A DNA stretch of 6,202 nucleotides from an uncultured Bacteroidota bacterium (GTDB lineage: Bacteria > Bacteroidota > Bacteroidia > Chitinophagales > Chitinophagaceae). Each line of letters starts with the position of its first letter. The stretch's first letter is position 1. Below, one piece after another: positions 1 through 5,898 of the stretch. Both the position numbers and the translations under genes were made by a program. Where the stretch lies: NCBI GenBank assembly GCA_946479535.1, contig CAMLGP010000189.1, positions 1 to 6,202 on the forward strand, given 5' to 3'. Under the pieces are notes generated by a model. That model was not told the origin of the DNA. It saw only the letters and a program-made list of their open reading frames with translations, and ran no database searches.

Positions 1-43
1 AAGCTTTTTGCTGTTCGCGGATTTCAGATTGTTGCTTGTTCAT
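1..43 (-). CDS. N-terminal fragment of a gene running off the left edge
   Basis: An ATG at 43-41 opens a frame that stays open to the window edge and encodes MNKQQSEIREQQKA (14 codons). The codon immediately upstream is an in-frame TAG (46-44), so this ATG is the earliest possible start in the frame. The gene lies 78 bp downstream of the FMN-binding protein gene on the same strand and could be co-transcribed with it. The hydrophilic, Gln-rich start resembles what I remember of the N-termini of some Bacteroidota class I SAM-dependent methyltransferases (an 'IR.QQK' start). That is a weak memory-based hint, and 14 residues are too few to assign a function. Confidence 0.5.
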   Translation of the reverse strand, partial: MNKQQSEIREQQKA

Positions 44-121
44 CTAGTGGGTGAGGAAGATACCGAATTTGTATCATCAGCACCCGCTCTCCTGGAACAT
101 TAATTTTGTAATAATCGAGAA

Positions 122-622
122 CTAAATCCTGATATTTCCATCCACGCCTCCGTCCATTTCATTTCCCATGATCGCTGCAGCTGCAATTTTTATCATGGAT
201 ACCAGCTTTCCATTGCGGGTATCCCAGTAATGGCCTTCATCAGGACTAACTTTAATAACAGTAATTTCAGGATCGTCCTTCCCTTCCGTAAACCAGGCCT
301 TTGCAATAGGCGTCCATAGATCTTCTATCAGGTTGCGATCATAAAGGATCCGGGCTGTACCATTCAGTGATAGATAATGTTGTTTCCCCGTATCGAGATA
401 CATTAGATAGATCTCATGATCATCCTTTATTTGCATATTCTTATTGCTGTCTTTCCGGCTGAGGAACCAGATTGATCCATCATCATCAATTCGCTGAGTG
501 CTCATAGGTCTTGACACAATCTTGTTACTCTCATAAGTGCAGAACATGCATATCTTATCTTCTGCTAACTCTTTTATTTTATCAATGGCCTTGTTTCCTG
601 TAAGGTGTTGTTTGTTTTCCAT
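122..622 (-). CDS. FMN-binding split-barrel protein (pyridoxamine 5'-phosphate oxidase-like, general stress protein 26 type)
   Basis: This complete 166-residue protein starts at the ATG 622-620 and ends with TAG at 124-122. The overall pattern matches the PPOX-like / COG3871 general stress protein 26 group. An N-terminal helix (about residues 9-20) leads into a strand with 'MFCTYESNKIVSRPMS' (about 26-41), where the family binds the FMN phosphate through basic and hydroxyl residues. Next come 'GSIWFLSRKDSNKNMQIKDD' (about 49-68), a strand 'YLSLNGTARILYD', and a helix with 'LWTPIAKAWFTEGKDDPEITVIKVSPDEGHYWD' split by the WFTEG turn. The length fits the family (about 150-170 aa). Members are soluble cytoplasmic flavin-binding proteins, often linked to stress, with no firmly known substrate. 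True PNPOx activity is therefore not implied. No signal peptide or membrane segment is seen. No convincing promoter was found in the AT-rich stretch upstream. Confidence 0.88.
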   Translation of the reverse strand: MENKQHLTGNKAIDKIKELAEDKICMFCTYESNKIVSRPMSTQRIDDDGSIWFLSRKDSNKNMQIKDDHEIYLMYLDTGKQHYLSLNGTARILYDRNLIEDLWTPIAKAWFTEGKDDPEITVIKVSPDEGHYWDTRNGKLVSMIKIAAAAIMGNEMDGGVDGNIRI

Positions 623-937
623 GATTGTTTTTGAATAGGGGAACAGAAATTATACCATCAAAAAGGAATATAATACCTGGGAAATCTGTTTAAGGGATTG
701 ACTTATATAGCAATATATGCTTGCACAAATTCAGTTTCCAGAGAATTAATTTGCTGGTTTCTGGGGGGATTTTTCCCATTCCTGCAGAATTTACTAAATA
801 CTAATGAGTGTAAGTAAATGCTCAGTGTCAGCTACTTGTTTAGCAGGAATGTATTTCTGGTATGGCCCAGGACTAAAAAGCCTGAATATGCAGGGTATTG
901 CCGAAAAATGCGGGATTCTGTAGTAAAGGACAACGGC
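623..937. other. Intergenic region with no supported gene
   Basis: This 315-bp gap separates the ubiX-like gene from the FMN-binding protein gene, both on the minus strand. I see no RNA gene, repeat family or credible coding region in it. It holds a possible weak terminator for the upstream gene (875-894). It also holds a 7-bp inverted repeat ATTTACT/AGTAAAT (789-795 with 813-819, 17-nt loop), and a short GGGA/TCCC hairpin on the minus strand within about 763-778. The part nearest the downstream gene (about 623-720) is AT-rich, as a promoter region would be. Its best -7 candidates match the Bacteroidota consensus poorly. Confidence 0.6.
875..894 (-). terminator. Weak possible terminator after the ubiX-like gene
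   Basis: Read on the minus strand, a 4-bp stem CCTG/CAGG (894-891 with 884-881, loop CATATT) is followed by C and a run of five T (879-875). It lies about 45 bp past the stop codon of the flavin prenyltransferase gene. The stem is short, so this is only a candidate. Confidence 0.27.
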
Positions 938-1498
938 CTATTTCCCACCCCAGCGGAAAGTTTTTATGTCCAGTCCGGCGAGGTCAAGAACCCGGTCAGT
1001 TACCGTGGCGGCAATCTCCTCCATTGATTTTGGCTGGCTATAGAAGGAGGGGCTGGCGGGGCAGATAATCCCGCCTGCCAGTGTAACTGTTTCCATATTT
1101 CGGATATGGATAAGGTTGTAGGGTGTATCCCTTATCACGCAGATCAGTCTTCTTCTTTCTTTGAGCATTACATCGGCCGCCCTGGTGATAAGATCGTTCG
1201 AAAACCCGCCAGCAATGCGGCCTAGCGTGCCCATAGAGCACGGTATGATGATCATTGTGTTGTATTGTCCCGATCCGGAGGCAAAAGGGGCTAAAAAATC
1301 CCGGGTAGAATAAAATTTAAAAGGTAACGACTTGTATTGGTCATTTCCCAATTCAGTTTCCCAGACCTGTTTTGAGTTGTCAGTCATTACAACGGACAGC
1401 TCATTCCATTGTTTCTCCAATAGAGACAGCTTTTCCAACAGATTCTTCGCATAAATTGCACCGCTGGCTCCTGTTATTGCAACAACTATCTTCTTCAT
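938..1498 (-). CDS. ubiX: UbiX-type flavin prenyltransferase
   Basis: UbiX enzymes join a dimethylallyl group to reduced FMN, making the prenylated FMN cofactor used by UbiD-type decarboxylases. The start chosen is the ATG at 1498-1496, giving 186 aa. The frame is open 42 codons further upstream to 1624, but 'MKKIVVAITGASGAIYA' is the classic family N-terminus and the extension looks like no protein family. Visible motifs are the FMN-binding GASG (10-13), ASGSG then PCSMGTLGRIAGG (C87, S88), RAADVMLKERR (R106, K113), the segment 'VIRDTPYNLIHIRNM' (R123, D124), 'PSFYSQP' (Y153) and a C-terminal DRVLDLAG (R169). With a constant offset of 16, these line up with R122, K129, R139, E140, Y169 and R185 as I recall them from the Pseudomonas aeruginosa enzyme. 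Only E140 differs, being D124 here. No ubiD-like gene is in the window. The gene stands alone between two gaps of more than 300 bp, and its leader has two dyads. Confidence 0.93.
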   Translation of the reverse strand: MKKIVVAITGASGAIYAKNLLEKLSLLEKQWNELSVVMTDNSKQVWETELGNDQYKSLPFKFYSTRDFLAPFASGSGQYNTMIIIPCSMGTLGRIAGGFSNDLITRAADVMLKERRRLICVIRDTPYNLIHIRNMETVTLAGGIICPASPSFYSQPKSMEEIAATVTDRVLDLAGLDIKTFRWGGK

Positions 1499-1531
1499 AA
1501 TTAAAATACCCGGGTGCAAAATTCCGCAAAG

Positions 1532-1562
1532 CGTTTGAACATAAAAAGTTTTTATGCAAACG
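1532..1562. repeat. 31-bp interrupted dyad in the leader of the ubiX-like gene
   Basis: On the plus strand CGTTTG (1532-1537), AA, CATAAAAA (1540-1547), a central G, TTTTTATG (1549-1556), CAAACG (1557-1562). The inner 8-bp arms and outer 6-bp arms are each perfectly complementary, with a 2-nt AA bulge on one side only. It sits 34-64 bp upstream of the ubiX-like start codon. It could be an operator for a dimeric regulator or an mRNA leader hairpin. The sequence alone does not decide. Confidence 0.5.
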
Positions 1563-1572
1563 TTTCCGATAG

Positions 1573-1594
1573 CCGTTTTTCCGGGTGAAAACGG
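1573..1594. repeat. Second hairpin upstream of the ubiX-like gene
   Basis: CCGTTTT (1573-1579) pairs with AAAACGG (1588-1594) around an 8-nt loop containing CCGGGTG. It lies 10 bp from the 1532-1562 dyad on the side away from the gene. The loop partly repeats the CCCGGGTG next to the start codon (1509-1516). Its role is unknown. Confidence 0.4.
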
Positions 1595-1755
1595 AATTAG
1601 TGTTTCGACATTGAGTAAGATCAATAAAATTGTCTATATGACACGTCTTTCTAAAAAAAAACTAAAAAAAGTTTTTGTATTAAATCATTATTAACGATAT
1701 TGGTGGTGAATTTTCATAGGATAAGGTTTAATGGTTAATGGTTTTTGATTAGGGC

Positions 1756-1785
1756 CCTCCCGATTTATCGGGAGGTTCTTTTTTT
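1756..1785 (+). terminator. Terminator-like hairpin pointing along the plus strand
   Basis: CCTCCCGATTTATCGGGAGG (1756-1775) forms a GC-rich stem of 7-9 bp. It is followed directly by TTCTTTTTTT (1776-1785), the form of an intrinsic terminator for plus-strand transcription. On the minus strand the stem is followed by GCCCTAATC with no T-run, so it is a poor terminator for the peptidase transcript that enters it. No plus-strand gene is visible upstream. It may serve antisense or read-through RNA, or be a repeat-element hairpin. Hairpins of this TCCCGAT/ATCGGGA type are, from memory, frequent between Bacteroidota genes. Confidence 0.6.
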
Positions 1786-1801
1786 AGGGATATCCCTAAA
1801 A
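1782..1801. repeat. Perfect 20-bp palindrome
   Basis: TTTTAGGGATATCCCTAAAA is self-complementary over its full length. It starts inside the T-run of the adjoining terminator-like hairpin and ends 35 bp from the stop codon of the peptidase gene. It could be a regulator site, part of a composite repeat, or a weak structural end of the peptidase transcript. Confidence 0.55.
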
Positions 1802-1836
1802 TTCTCACTAATTAACCATTGCCTGTCAGCTTTTTA

Positions 1837-3999
1837 CTAGAATGCTTTTCTTTCCCCGGCAGGCCATACTGTATTTTCATTCCCCAGATTTCTCAATACC
1901 CAATTGGCCATTTTTGACCAGATATGAATAGTTGTATTATCCAGGTTACCTGAAATGCTATGGTTCTTGTCTGGATAATAGAAGCTTTCAAAATCAATAT
2001 TGTTTTTTACCAGGGATTTGACCATCTGAATGCTATTTTGAAATAGCACATTATCATCTCCGGTTCCGTGAATGATCAGGTATTTGCCTTTAATTAGACG
2101 GGTAAAATTGATGGGAGAGTTATCGTCATAGCCATTTGCATTTTCCTGTGGTTTGCGCATATATCTCTCGGTATAGATATTATCATAGTTCCTCCAATTG
2201 GTAACAGGTGCTACTGCAATTGCGGCGCTAAAAACATCTGCTCCTTTGGTTATTGCCAGCGAACTCATAAAACCTCCATAGCTCCAGCCCCAATGACCGA
2301 TCTTGTTCTTATCTACAAAAGGAAAGTTGCCGATATACCTGGCTGCCGCTATCTGGTCTTCTATTTCATATTTTCCCAATTGGAGATAAGTCTTCTTTTT
2401 AAATTCTTCTCCACGGTATCCTGTACCTGTATTATCCACACTCATAATGATAAATCCTTTTTCGGCCAGGTACTGGTACCAATAATAATATTTTGGAAGC
2501 TTGTTGGCAACTTCCTGTGAACCGGGACCTCCATAATTGCAGAAAAGCACAGGATACTTTTTAGATGGATCAAACTGGGGTGGCCTGATCATAAATGCAT
2601 TTAAAGTATCTCCTTTATTATTGGGAATGTGAAGGAATTCTGCCTTTCCAATTTCGTACTCAGCAAGTTTTTCTTTTAGTCTGGAATTGTCTGTAACAAG
2701 CTGGACGAGCCTTGCAGAAAGATTTTTCTTTTTGTCTGCAATAATCTCTTTTAATGTTATTACAGGAGGAGAGTTTAGATCTGACTGAGCATCATAAAAA
2801 CGGGTATTGGCAGTATTAAATTCAATTTTATGCCATGCCTTTCCTTCTGTAAGGGCAGTGGTCTTCGGTTTTTTACCCCCATATTCTGCAACAAATAAAT
2901 TCCGGTCCATGGGTCTGGGCCATGCAGCTGTATAGAAAATGCGTTTATTTGACTCATCTATTCCGTTAACCTCTGTGATCTCAAAATTGCCCTGGGTGAG
3001 TTGTGTTTTTGTCTTTCCATCCATACTGTACAGGTACAAATGGCGGTAGCCATTCATCTCGCTGGTAAAAAGAAAATGCTTCCCGTCTTTCATGAACCGC
3101 CAGTTATCATCTATCTCTACGAAGTATTTATTCTTTTCTTCATAAAGCAGGCTGGAACTTCCGGTTTCGGCCTTCGTTAAAAGCAATTTGAGATCATCCT
3201 GCCTGCGATTCAGCCAGAAAACAACCAGCTGGTCATCATCCATGGTCCACTTTATCCGGGGAATATAGATATCTCCCTGCTCATATTCGGCTTTTACATC
3301 ATTGGCGGCATTTACATTATAGATATGTATCTCCACCTTTGAATTTTCTTCTCCAGCCTTTGGATACTTATAACGATATTCCCTATTGTAGCTGTCGTCA
3401 TAAAACGTAATACTGTATTCCTTTACATTGGTTTCATCAAAACGATAATACGCGATATAATTACCCTTCGGGCTCCAGTCATAGGCTCTGGTAAATTCAA
3501 ACTCTTCTTCATACACCCAATCACAATTACCATTGATGATAGAATTCCATTTTCCGTCTGTTGTTATCGGTTTAGAAGTATTGGAAGAGATGTCATAGAG
3601 ATAAAGATTGTTGTTTTTTACATAGGCTAGTTTGGAACCGTCTGGAGAAAAGGTAGTGTGCATTAATTTTCCTGAATCTATCCGGACAGTACGTCCTGTA
3701 TTTGCATCAAAGAGATAAACATTGGCTTTTGTAGAGCGGCGATAAATAGCTTCTCTTCCTGTAAAGACAAGCACCTTTTTCTTATCAGGACCAAGGATAT
3801 GGTCGTGACTATCAAGCATCCTGCCCTTGTCGTCGTTTATCTTAAAACCATTAACAATACTATCTGAATTATCTGTGACAAAACTGGCGGCAGGGTCTGC
3901 CCTGAAGATCCCTTTTTTATAAATATCCTCGAGGGTGATCTGTTTCTTTTGAGCAACTGCCAAAAAAGGGATAAACAAAAGAAGAGCCAATAACCGCAT
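1837..3999 (-). CDS. Secreted DPP4-family prolyl dipeptidyl peptidase (S9B)
   Basis: This complete 720-residue serine peptidase is predicted to release X-Pro or X-Ala dipeptides from peptide N-termini in the periplasm or at the cell surface. Residues 1-16 (MRLLALLLFIPFLAVA) form a signal peptide with a likely cut AVA|Q, which also supports the ATG at 3999. Residues from about 60 to 460 fit the DPP4 beta-propeller. Within it lies 'CDWVYEEEF', with E165-E166 matching the human Glu205-Glu206 pair that binds the substrate amino terminus. From about 490 on is the alpha/beta-hydrolase Peptidase_S9 domain: 'NYGGPGSQ', nucleophile S573 in GWSYGG, D648 in HGTGDDN, and H680 in DKNHS. The triad spacings (75 and 32) are close to those of human DPP4 (78 and 32). 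The length is typical of bacterial DPP4. The gene is alone in its unit: 85 bp from the response regulator upstream, with a promoter candidate in that gap, and 338 bp before the next gene. No missing key residue was seen. Confidence 0.95.
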   Translation of the reverse strand: MRLLALLLFIPFLAVAQKKQITLEDIYKKGIFRADPAASFVTDNSDSIVNGFKINDDKGRMLDSHDHILGPDKKKVLVFTGREAIYRRSTKANVYLFDANTGRTVRIDSGKLMHTTFSPDGSKLAYVKNNNLYLYDISSNTSKPITTDGKWNSIINGNCDWVYEEEFEFTRAYDWSPKGNYIAYYRFDETNVKEYSITFYDDSYNREYRYKYPKAGEENSKVEIHIYNVNAANDVKAEYEQGDIYIPRIKWTMDDDQLVVFWLNRRQDDLKLLLTKAETGSSSLLYEEKNKYFVEIDDNWRFMKDGKHFLFTSEMNGYRHLYLYSMDGKTKTQLTQGNFEITEVNGIDESNKRIFYTAAWPRPMDRNLFVAEYGGKKPKTTALTEGKAWHKIEFNTANTRFYDAQSDLNSPPVITLKEIIADKKKNLSARLVQLVTDNSRLKEKLAEYEIGKAEFLHIPNNKGDTLNAFMIRPPQFDPSKKYPVLFCNYGGPGSQEVANKLPKYYYWYQYLAEKGFIIMSVDNTGTGYRGEEFKKKTYLQLGKYEIEDQIAAARYIGNFPFVDKNKIGHWGWSYGGFMSSLAITKGADVFSAAIAVAPVTNWRNYDNIYTERYMRKPQENANGYDDNSPINFTRLIKGKYLIIHGTGDDNVLFQNSIQMVKSLVKNNIDFESFYYPDKNHSISGNLDNTTIHIWSKMANWVLRNLGNENTVWPAGERKAF

Positions 4000-4020
4000 G
4001 TGTTGTGATTTTATAAGCTG

Positions 4021-4048
4021 CGAAAATACGAATTAACACCCGGGTAAA
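4021..4048 (-). promoter_or_regulatory. Candidate Bacteroidota-type promoter for the peptidase gene
   Basis: On the minus strand, TATTTTCG (4028-4021) matches 5 of 6 fixed positions of the TAnnTTTG -7 element. TTTA (4048-4045) lies 16 nt upstream, near where TTTG is expected (usual spacing is slightly longer). The -7 element ends 21 bp before the ATG at 3999, leaving a short leader with no Shine-Dalgarno sequence, as is usual in this phylum. The palindrome ACCCGGGT (4038-4045) overlaps the upstream half and could be an operator. Confidence 0.45.
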
Positions 4049-4084
4049 TGAGGCAGGATCGTTAAGATTGGAAGCGGAACTATT

Positions 4085-4831
4085 TCAGATCTTGAATTTA
4101 TCCAGGAAATCATCTTTTTTCCGAGTGGAGACCTCAACAGTGGTGCCATCTGAAAGCTCTACATATCCACCGCGTCCTTTGTAATATTTGGTAATGTAAT
4201 TGAGGTTCACAATATGAGAGTGATGCAGCCGGCAAAAAATACCTGGTGGCAATATATCTTCAAATTCTTTCAGGCTTTTGGTAATGGTCATTTTATTTTT
4301 GTTGCGGATAAATACAAGTGTATAGTTACTTTCTGCCTGCAAATGAATTATATTTTCTATTTCTTCAAACAACAGCCCTTCGGCTGTTGGGAGTCCGATC
4401 TTCTTCAAACCCTGCGCTTCGCTCCGGAAATTGGTGATCAGGGATTCAATTCTGTTGTTTACATTTTTTTCTGCTATCCGCAGCACTGAACGGTTTACGG
4501 CCCTTTTAAGATCATCGATACTTACCGGCTTCAGAAGATAATCGAGAGCAGCATATTTAAAGGCCGTTATGGCATACTGATCAAATGCTGTTACAAAGAT
4601 GACCTCAAAATTTACCGGCATCAGTTTTTCAAGAAGATCAAAACCATTCCCCATGGGCATTTCTATATCCAGGAATACCAGTTGTGGCTGCAGTTCAGTA
4701 ATTACGGTAAAAGCCTGCTTTGCATTGCCTGCAGTACCAATGATATCTATCTCAGGACAAAATTGGGTCAGCAATGATTGGAGTGTGCCAATATTGTTTT
4801 CCTCATCGTCTATAATTACAGCCTTTATCAT
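4085..4831 (-). CDS. LytTR-family response regulator
   Basis: This complete 248-residue DNA-binding response regulator is the partner of the sensor kinase that overlaps it by 4 bp (ATGA, 4831-4828), so the two are translationally coupled. The receiver domain (about 1-120) carries the acidic pair D8-D9, phospho-acceptor D55 in 'VFLDIEMP', T81 in 'VTAFD' and K101 in 'YLLKP'. All the residues needed for phosphorylation are present. After a linker, the LytTR domain (about 143-247) shows 'IIHLQAESNYT', 'LPPGIFCRLHHSHIVNLNYI' and 'GGYVELSDGTTVEVSTRKKDDFLDKF', typical of AlgR/AgrA/LytR-type DNA binding. Target genes cannot be read from the window. The peptidase gene begins 85 bp downstream with its own promoter candidate and could be a target, but this is conjecture. 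Confidence 0.95.
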   Translation of the reverse strand: MIKAVIIDDEENNIGTLQSLLTQFCPEIDIIGTAGNAKQAFTVITELQPQLVFLDIEMPMGNGFDLLEKLMPVNFEVIFVTAFDQYAITAFKYAALDYLLKPVSIDDLKRAVNRSVLRIAEKNVNNRIESLITNFRSEAQGLKKIGLPTAEGLLFEEIENIIHLQAESNYTLVFIRNKNKMTITKSLKEFEDILPPGIFCRLHHSHIVNLNYITKYYKGRGGYVELSDGTTVEVSTRKKDDFLDKFKI

Positions 4832-5898
4832 AGCAGCGAATTCTTTTCAATTACTGACAAGGGAAAACTAAGTATGACCCTGGTGCCATTAGCGCATCCA
4901 TTTTCATCTTTCAGGTCAATAAGGGAGGTCTTCACTTTTTCTGCATTGGCTACATTCAGAATATCAATTCTTTTTTGGGTAAGTGTAATCCCTTTTGATT
5001 GATATTCGATGGGTTGTTCACCCTGGTATTGCCTTGCAGCTTCCCGTCCAACGCCATTATCTTCAATTTTTATAAGCAGGTGGCCGTTTGACCGTACTAT
5101 GCTTATTGTAATCAGGCCTTCACCCTCCTGTTTGTTTCGAATACCATGGCGAATTCCATTCTCCACAAAGGGTTGTAACAGCATACTTGGAATATAAGTC
5201 TGGTCTTTATCAATGGAAGGATCAATGGAAATCTCATACCTGAATTTTGAGGAAAAGCGCATGTGCTCCAGTTCAAGATAGCTGCTCAGATAATTGATCT
5301 CATCGGAAATGGAAATGACTGCCCGGGCAGAATTATCCATGGTTTTCCTGATCAGGCTTCCGAACTGGGTGATATATCTATTGGTCTGTTTGAGATCGTC
5401 TTTTAGAATGAAGTGCTGGATGGAGTTTAGGCAATTGAATATGAAATGGGGGTTCATCTGCGCGCGGAGAGATGCCTGTTCCAGTTCAGTCATCCTGTTC
5501 ATGATCTCGTTCTTTTCTTTCAGTCGATTCCTTAATTGCTTATATCGCAGGCTCAATAAATACCAGGCAATTCCTGATGTGAGAAGAGAGGCGGCTATCC
5601 AAAACCAGATAGTTCGCCAAAATGGGGCATTAATTGAGAATGGGATGCTGATCATTTCACTTTTTCTGCCGTATTTATTGGTAGCGTATAACTGAAACTC
5701 ATAATCTCCTGGTGGTAGAGAAGGGTAGGAGAGCGTGTTAAGCTTAGTTTCAATCCAGCTATCGTCCAATCCTTTCAGTGTATAGGTATAGGTGATATCT
5801 CCGGAAGATTTGAATGAAATGGCTGTATAATCAAAGGAAATATTGTTTGTATGGAAGGTTAAGATGATTTGATAGTTGAATGGGTGCGCCGGAAACAT
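4828..5898 (-). CDS. LytS-type sensor histidine kinase, C-terminal part (triple-Tyr domain, membrane helix, kinase) of a frame-broken gene
   Basis: The frame from ATG 5898 encodes 356 aa and ends TGA at 4830-4828, inside the start of the response regulator. A triple-Tyr (Y_Y_Y) domain (about residues 18-90) begins 'NNISFDYTAISF'. It is followed by one membrane helix (about 97-117), a coiled-coil linker, then the His_kinase (PF06580-like) box 'QMNPHFIFNCLNS' with phospho-acceptor H151. The ATPase region has the N-box 'LLQPFVENGIRHG' and G-box 'IKIEDNGVGRE'. All catalytic motifs are intact. The first 17 residues match nothing and are an out-of-frame reading of DNA that encodes the preceding propeller linker in the other frame. 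The ATG at 5898 is therefore probably not a natural start: family proteins continue from the propeller straight into this domain. Most likely this is the C-terminal two-thirds of one kinase gene split by a frameshift near 5846-5848. Independent expression from 5898 would give a kinase lacking its propeller sensor. Confidence 0.85.
   Translation of the reverse strand: MFPAHPFNYQIILTFHTNNISFDYTAISFKSSGDITYTYTLKGLDDSWIETKLNTLSYPSLPPGDYEFQLYATNKYGRKSEMISIPFSINAPFWRTIWFWIAASLLTSGIAWYLLSLRYKQLRNRLKEKNEIMNRMTELEQASLRAQMNPHFIFNCLNSIQHFILKDDLKQTNRYITQFGSLIRKTMDNSARAVISISDEINYLSSYLELEHMRFSSKFRYEISIDPSIDKDQTYIPSMLLQPFVENGIRHGIRNKQEGEGLITISIVRSNGHLLIKIEDNGVGREAARQYQGEQPIEYQSKGITLTQKRIDILNVANAEKVKTSLIDLKDENGCANGTRVILSFPLSVIEKNSLL
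5831..5862 (-). other. Frame junction in the sensor kinase gene
   Basis: Minus-strand codons in the first frame read CCA TAC AAA CAA TAT TTC CTT TGA. The downstream frame reads AAC AAT ATT TCC TTT GAT. One extra A in the AAA at 5848-5846 is the simplest cause: removing it gives a continuous LPYNNISFDYTAISF. Two missing bases (giving LPYKNNISF) would also work. The first frame ends in CTT TGA, where a +1 slip would also join the frames. Confidence 0.75.

Larger units (their letters stand above)
1730..1820. repeat. 10-bp outer inverted repeat enclosing a palindrome cluster
   Basis: AATGGTTAAT (1730-1739) has an exact inverted copy ATTAACCATT (1811-1820). The left arm is part of a tandem TTAATGG TTAATGG (1728-1741). 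Between the arms lie AGGGCCCT (1751-1758), the strong hairpin at 1756-1775 and the 20-bp palindrome at 1782-1801. The arrangement resembles a REP/MITE-like intergenic element or a composite terminator between two genes. No second copy occurs in the window, so neither reading can be confirmed. Confidence 0.5.
1499..1836. other. Intergenic region rich in dyad symmetry, no gene
   Basis: This 338-bp gap lies between the peptidase gene and the ubiX-like gene, both on the minus strand. I see no gene in it. It contains, from left to right: an 8-bp palindrome ACCCGGGT (1508-1515) ten bases before the ubiX-like start; a long dyad (1532-1562); a second hairpin (1573-1594); A-tracts (about 1653-1670); and the cluster of inverted repeats at 1730-1820 with its terminator-like core. 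The dyads are described individually below. Confidence 0.7.

Noticed and set aside
818..1027. Plus-strand reading frame of 69 codons
   Set aside because: It overlaps the end of the ubiX-like gene on the opposite strand, resembles no family, and has no supporting signal.
1038..1241. Minus-strand frame of 67 codons inside the ubiX-like gene, and similar frames inside the peptidase (2293-2520 plus, 2775-2957 minus)
   Set aside because: They are alternative-frame readings within strongly supported coding sequence.
1499..1624. In-frame extension of the ubiX-like gene by 42 codons upstream to 1624
   Set aside because: The extension matches nothing in the family and spans the leader dyads. The internal ATG at 1498 begins the canonical 'MKKIVVAITGASGA' N-terminus and gives the usual family length.
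1653..1676. A-tracts with AAAAAC/GTTTTT symmetry as a minus-strand terminator
   Set aside because: The only possible stem is 6 bp and almost all A-T, so it is too weak to call. It may simply be a bent or AT-rich upstream region.
4214..5695. Several plus-strand frames (4214-4489, 4599-4871, 4778-5002, 5009-5197, 5294-5695) opposite the two-component genes
   Set aside because: They lie antisense to well-supported domains of the kinase and regulator and have low-complexity, Phe/Ser-rich translations typical of shadow frames.
5882..5898. ATG at 5898 as the natural start of an independent kinase
   Set aside because: The first 17 residues from this start are an out-of-frame copy of DNA that encodes a good propeller-to-triple-Tyr linker in the other frame. 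A joined gene explains both halves better.
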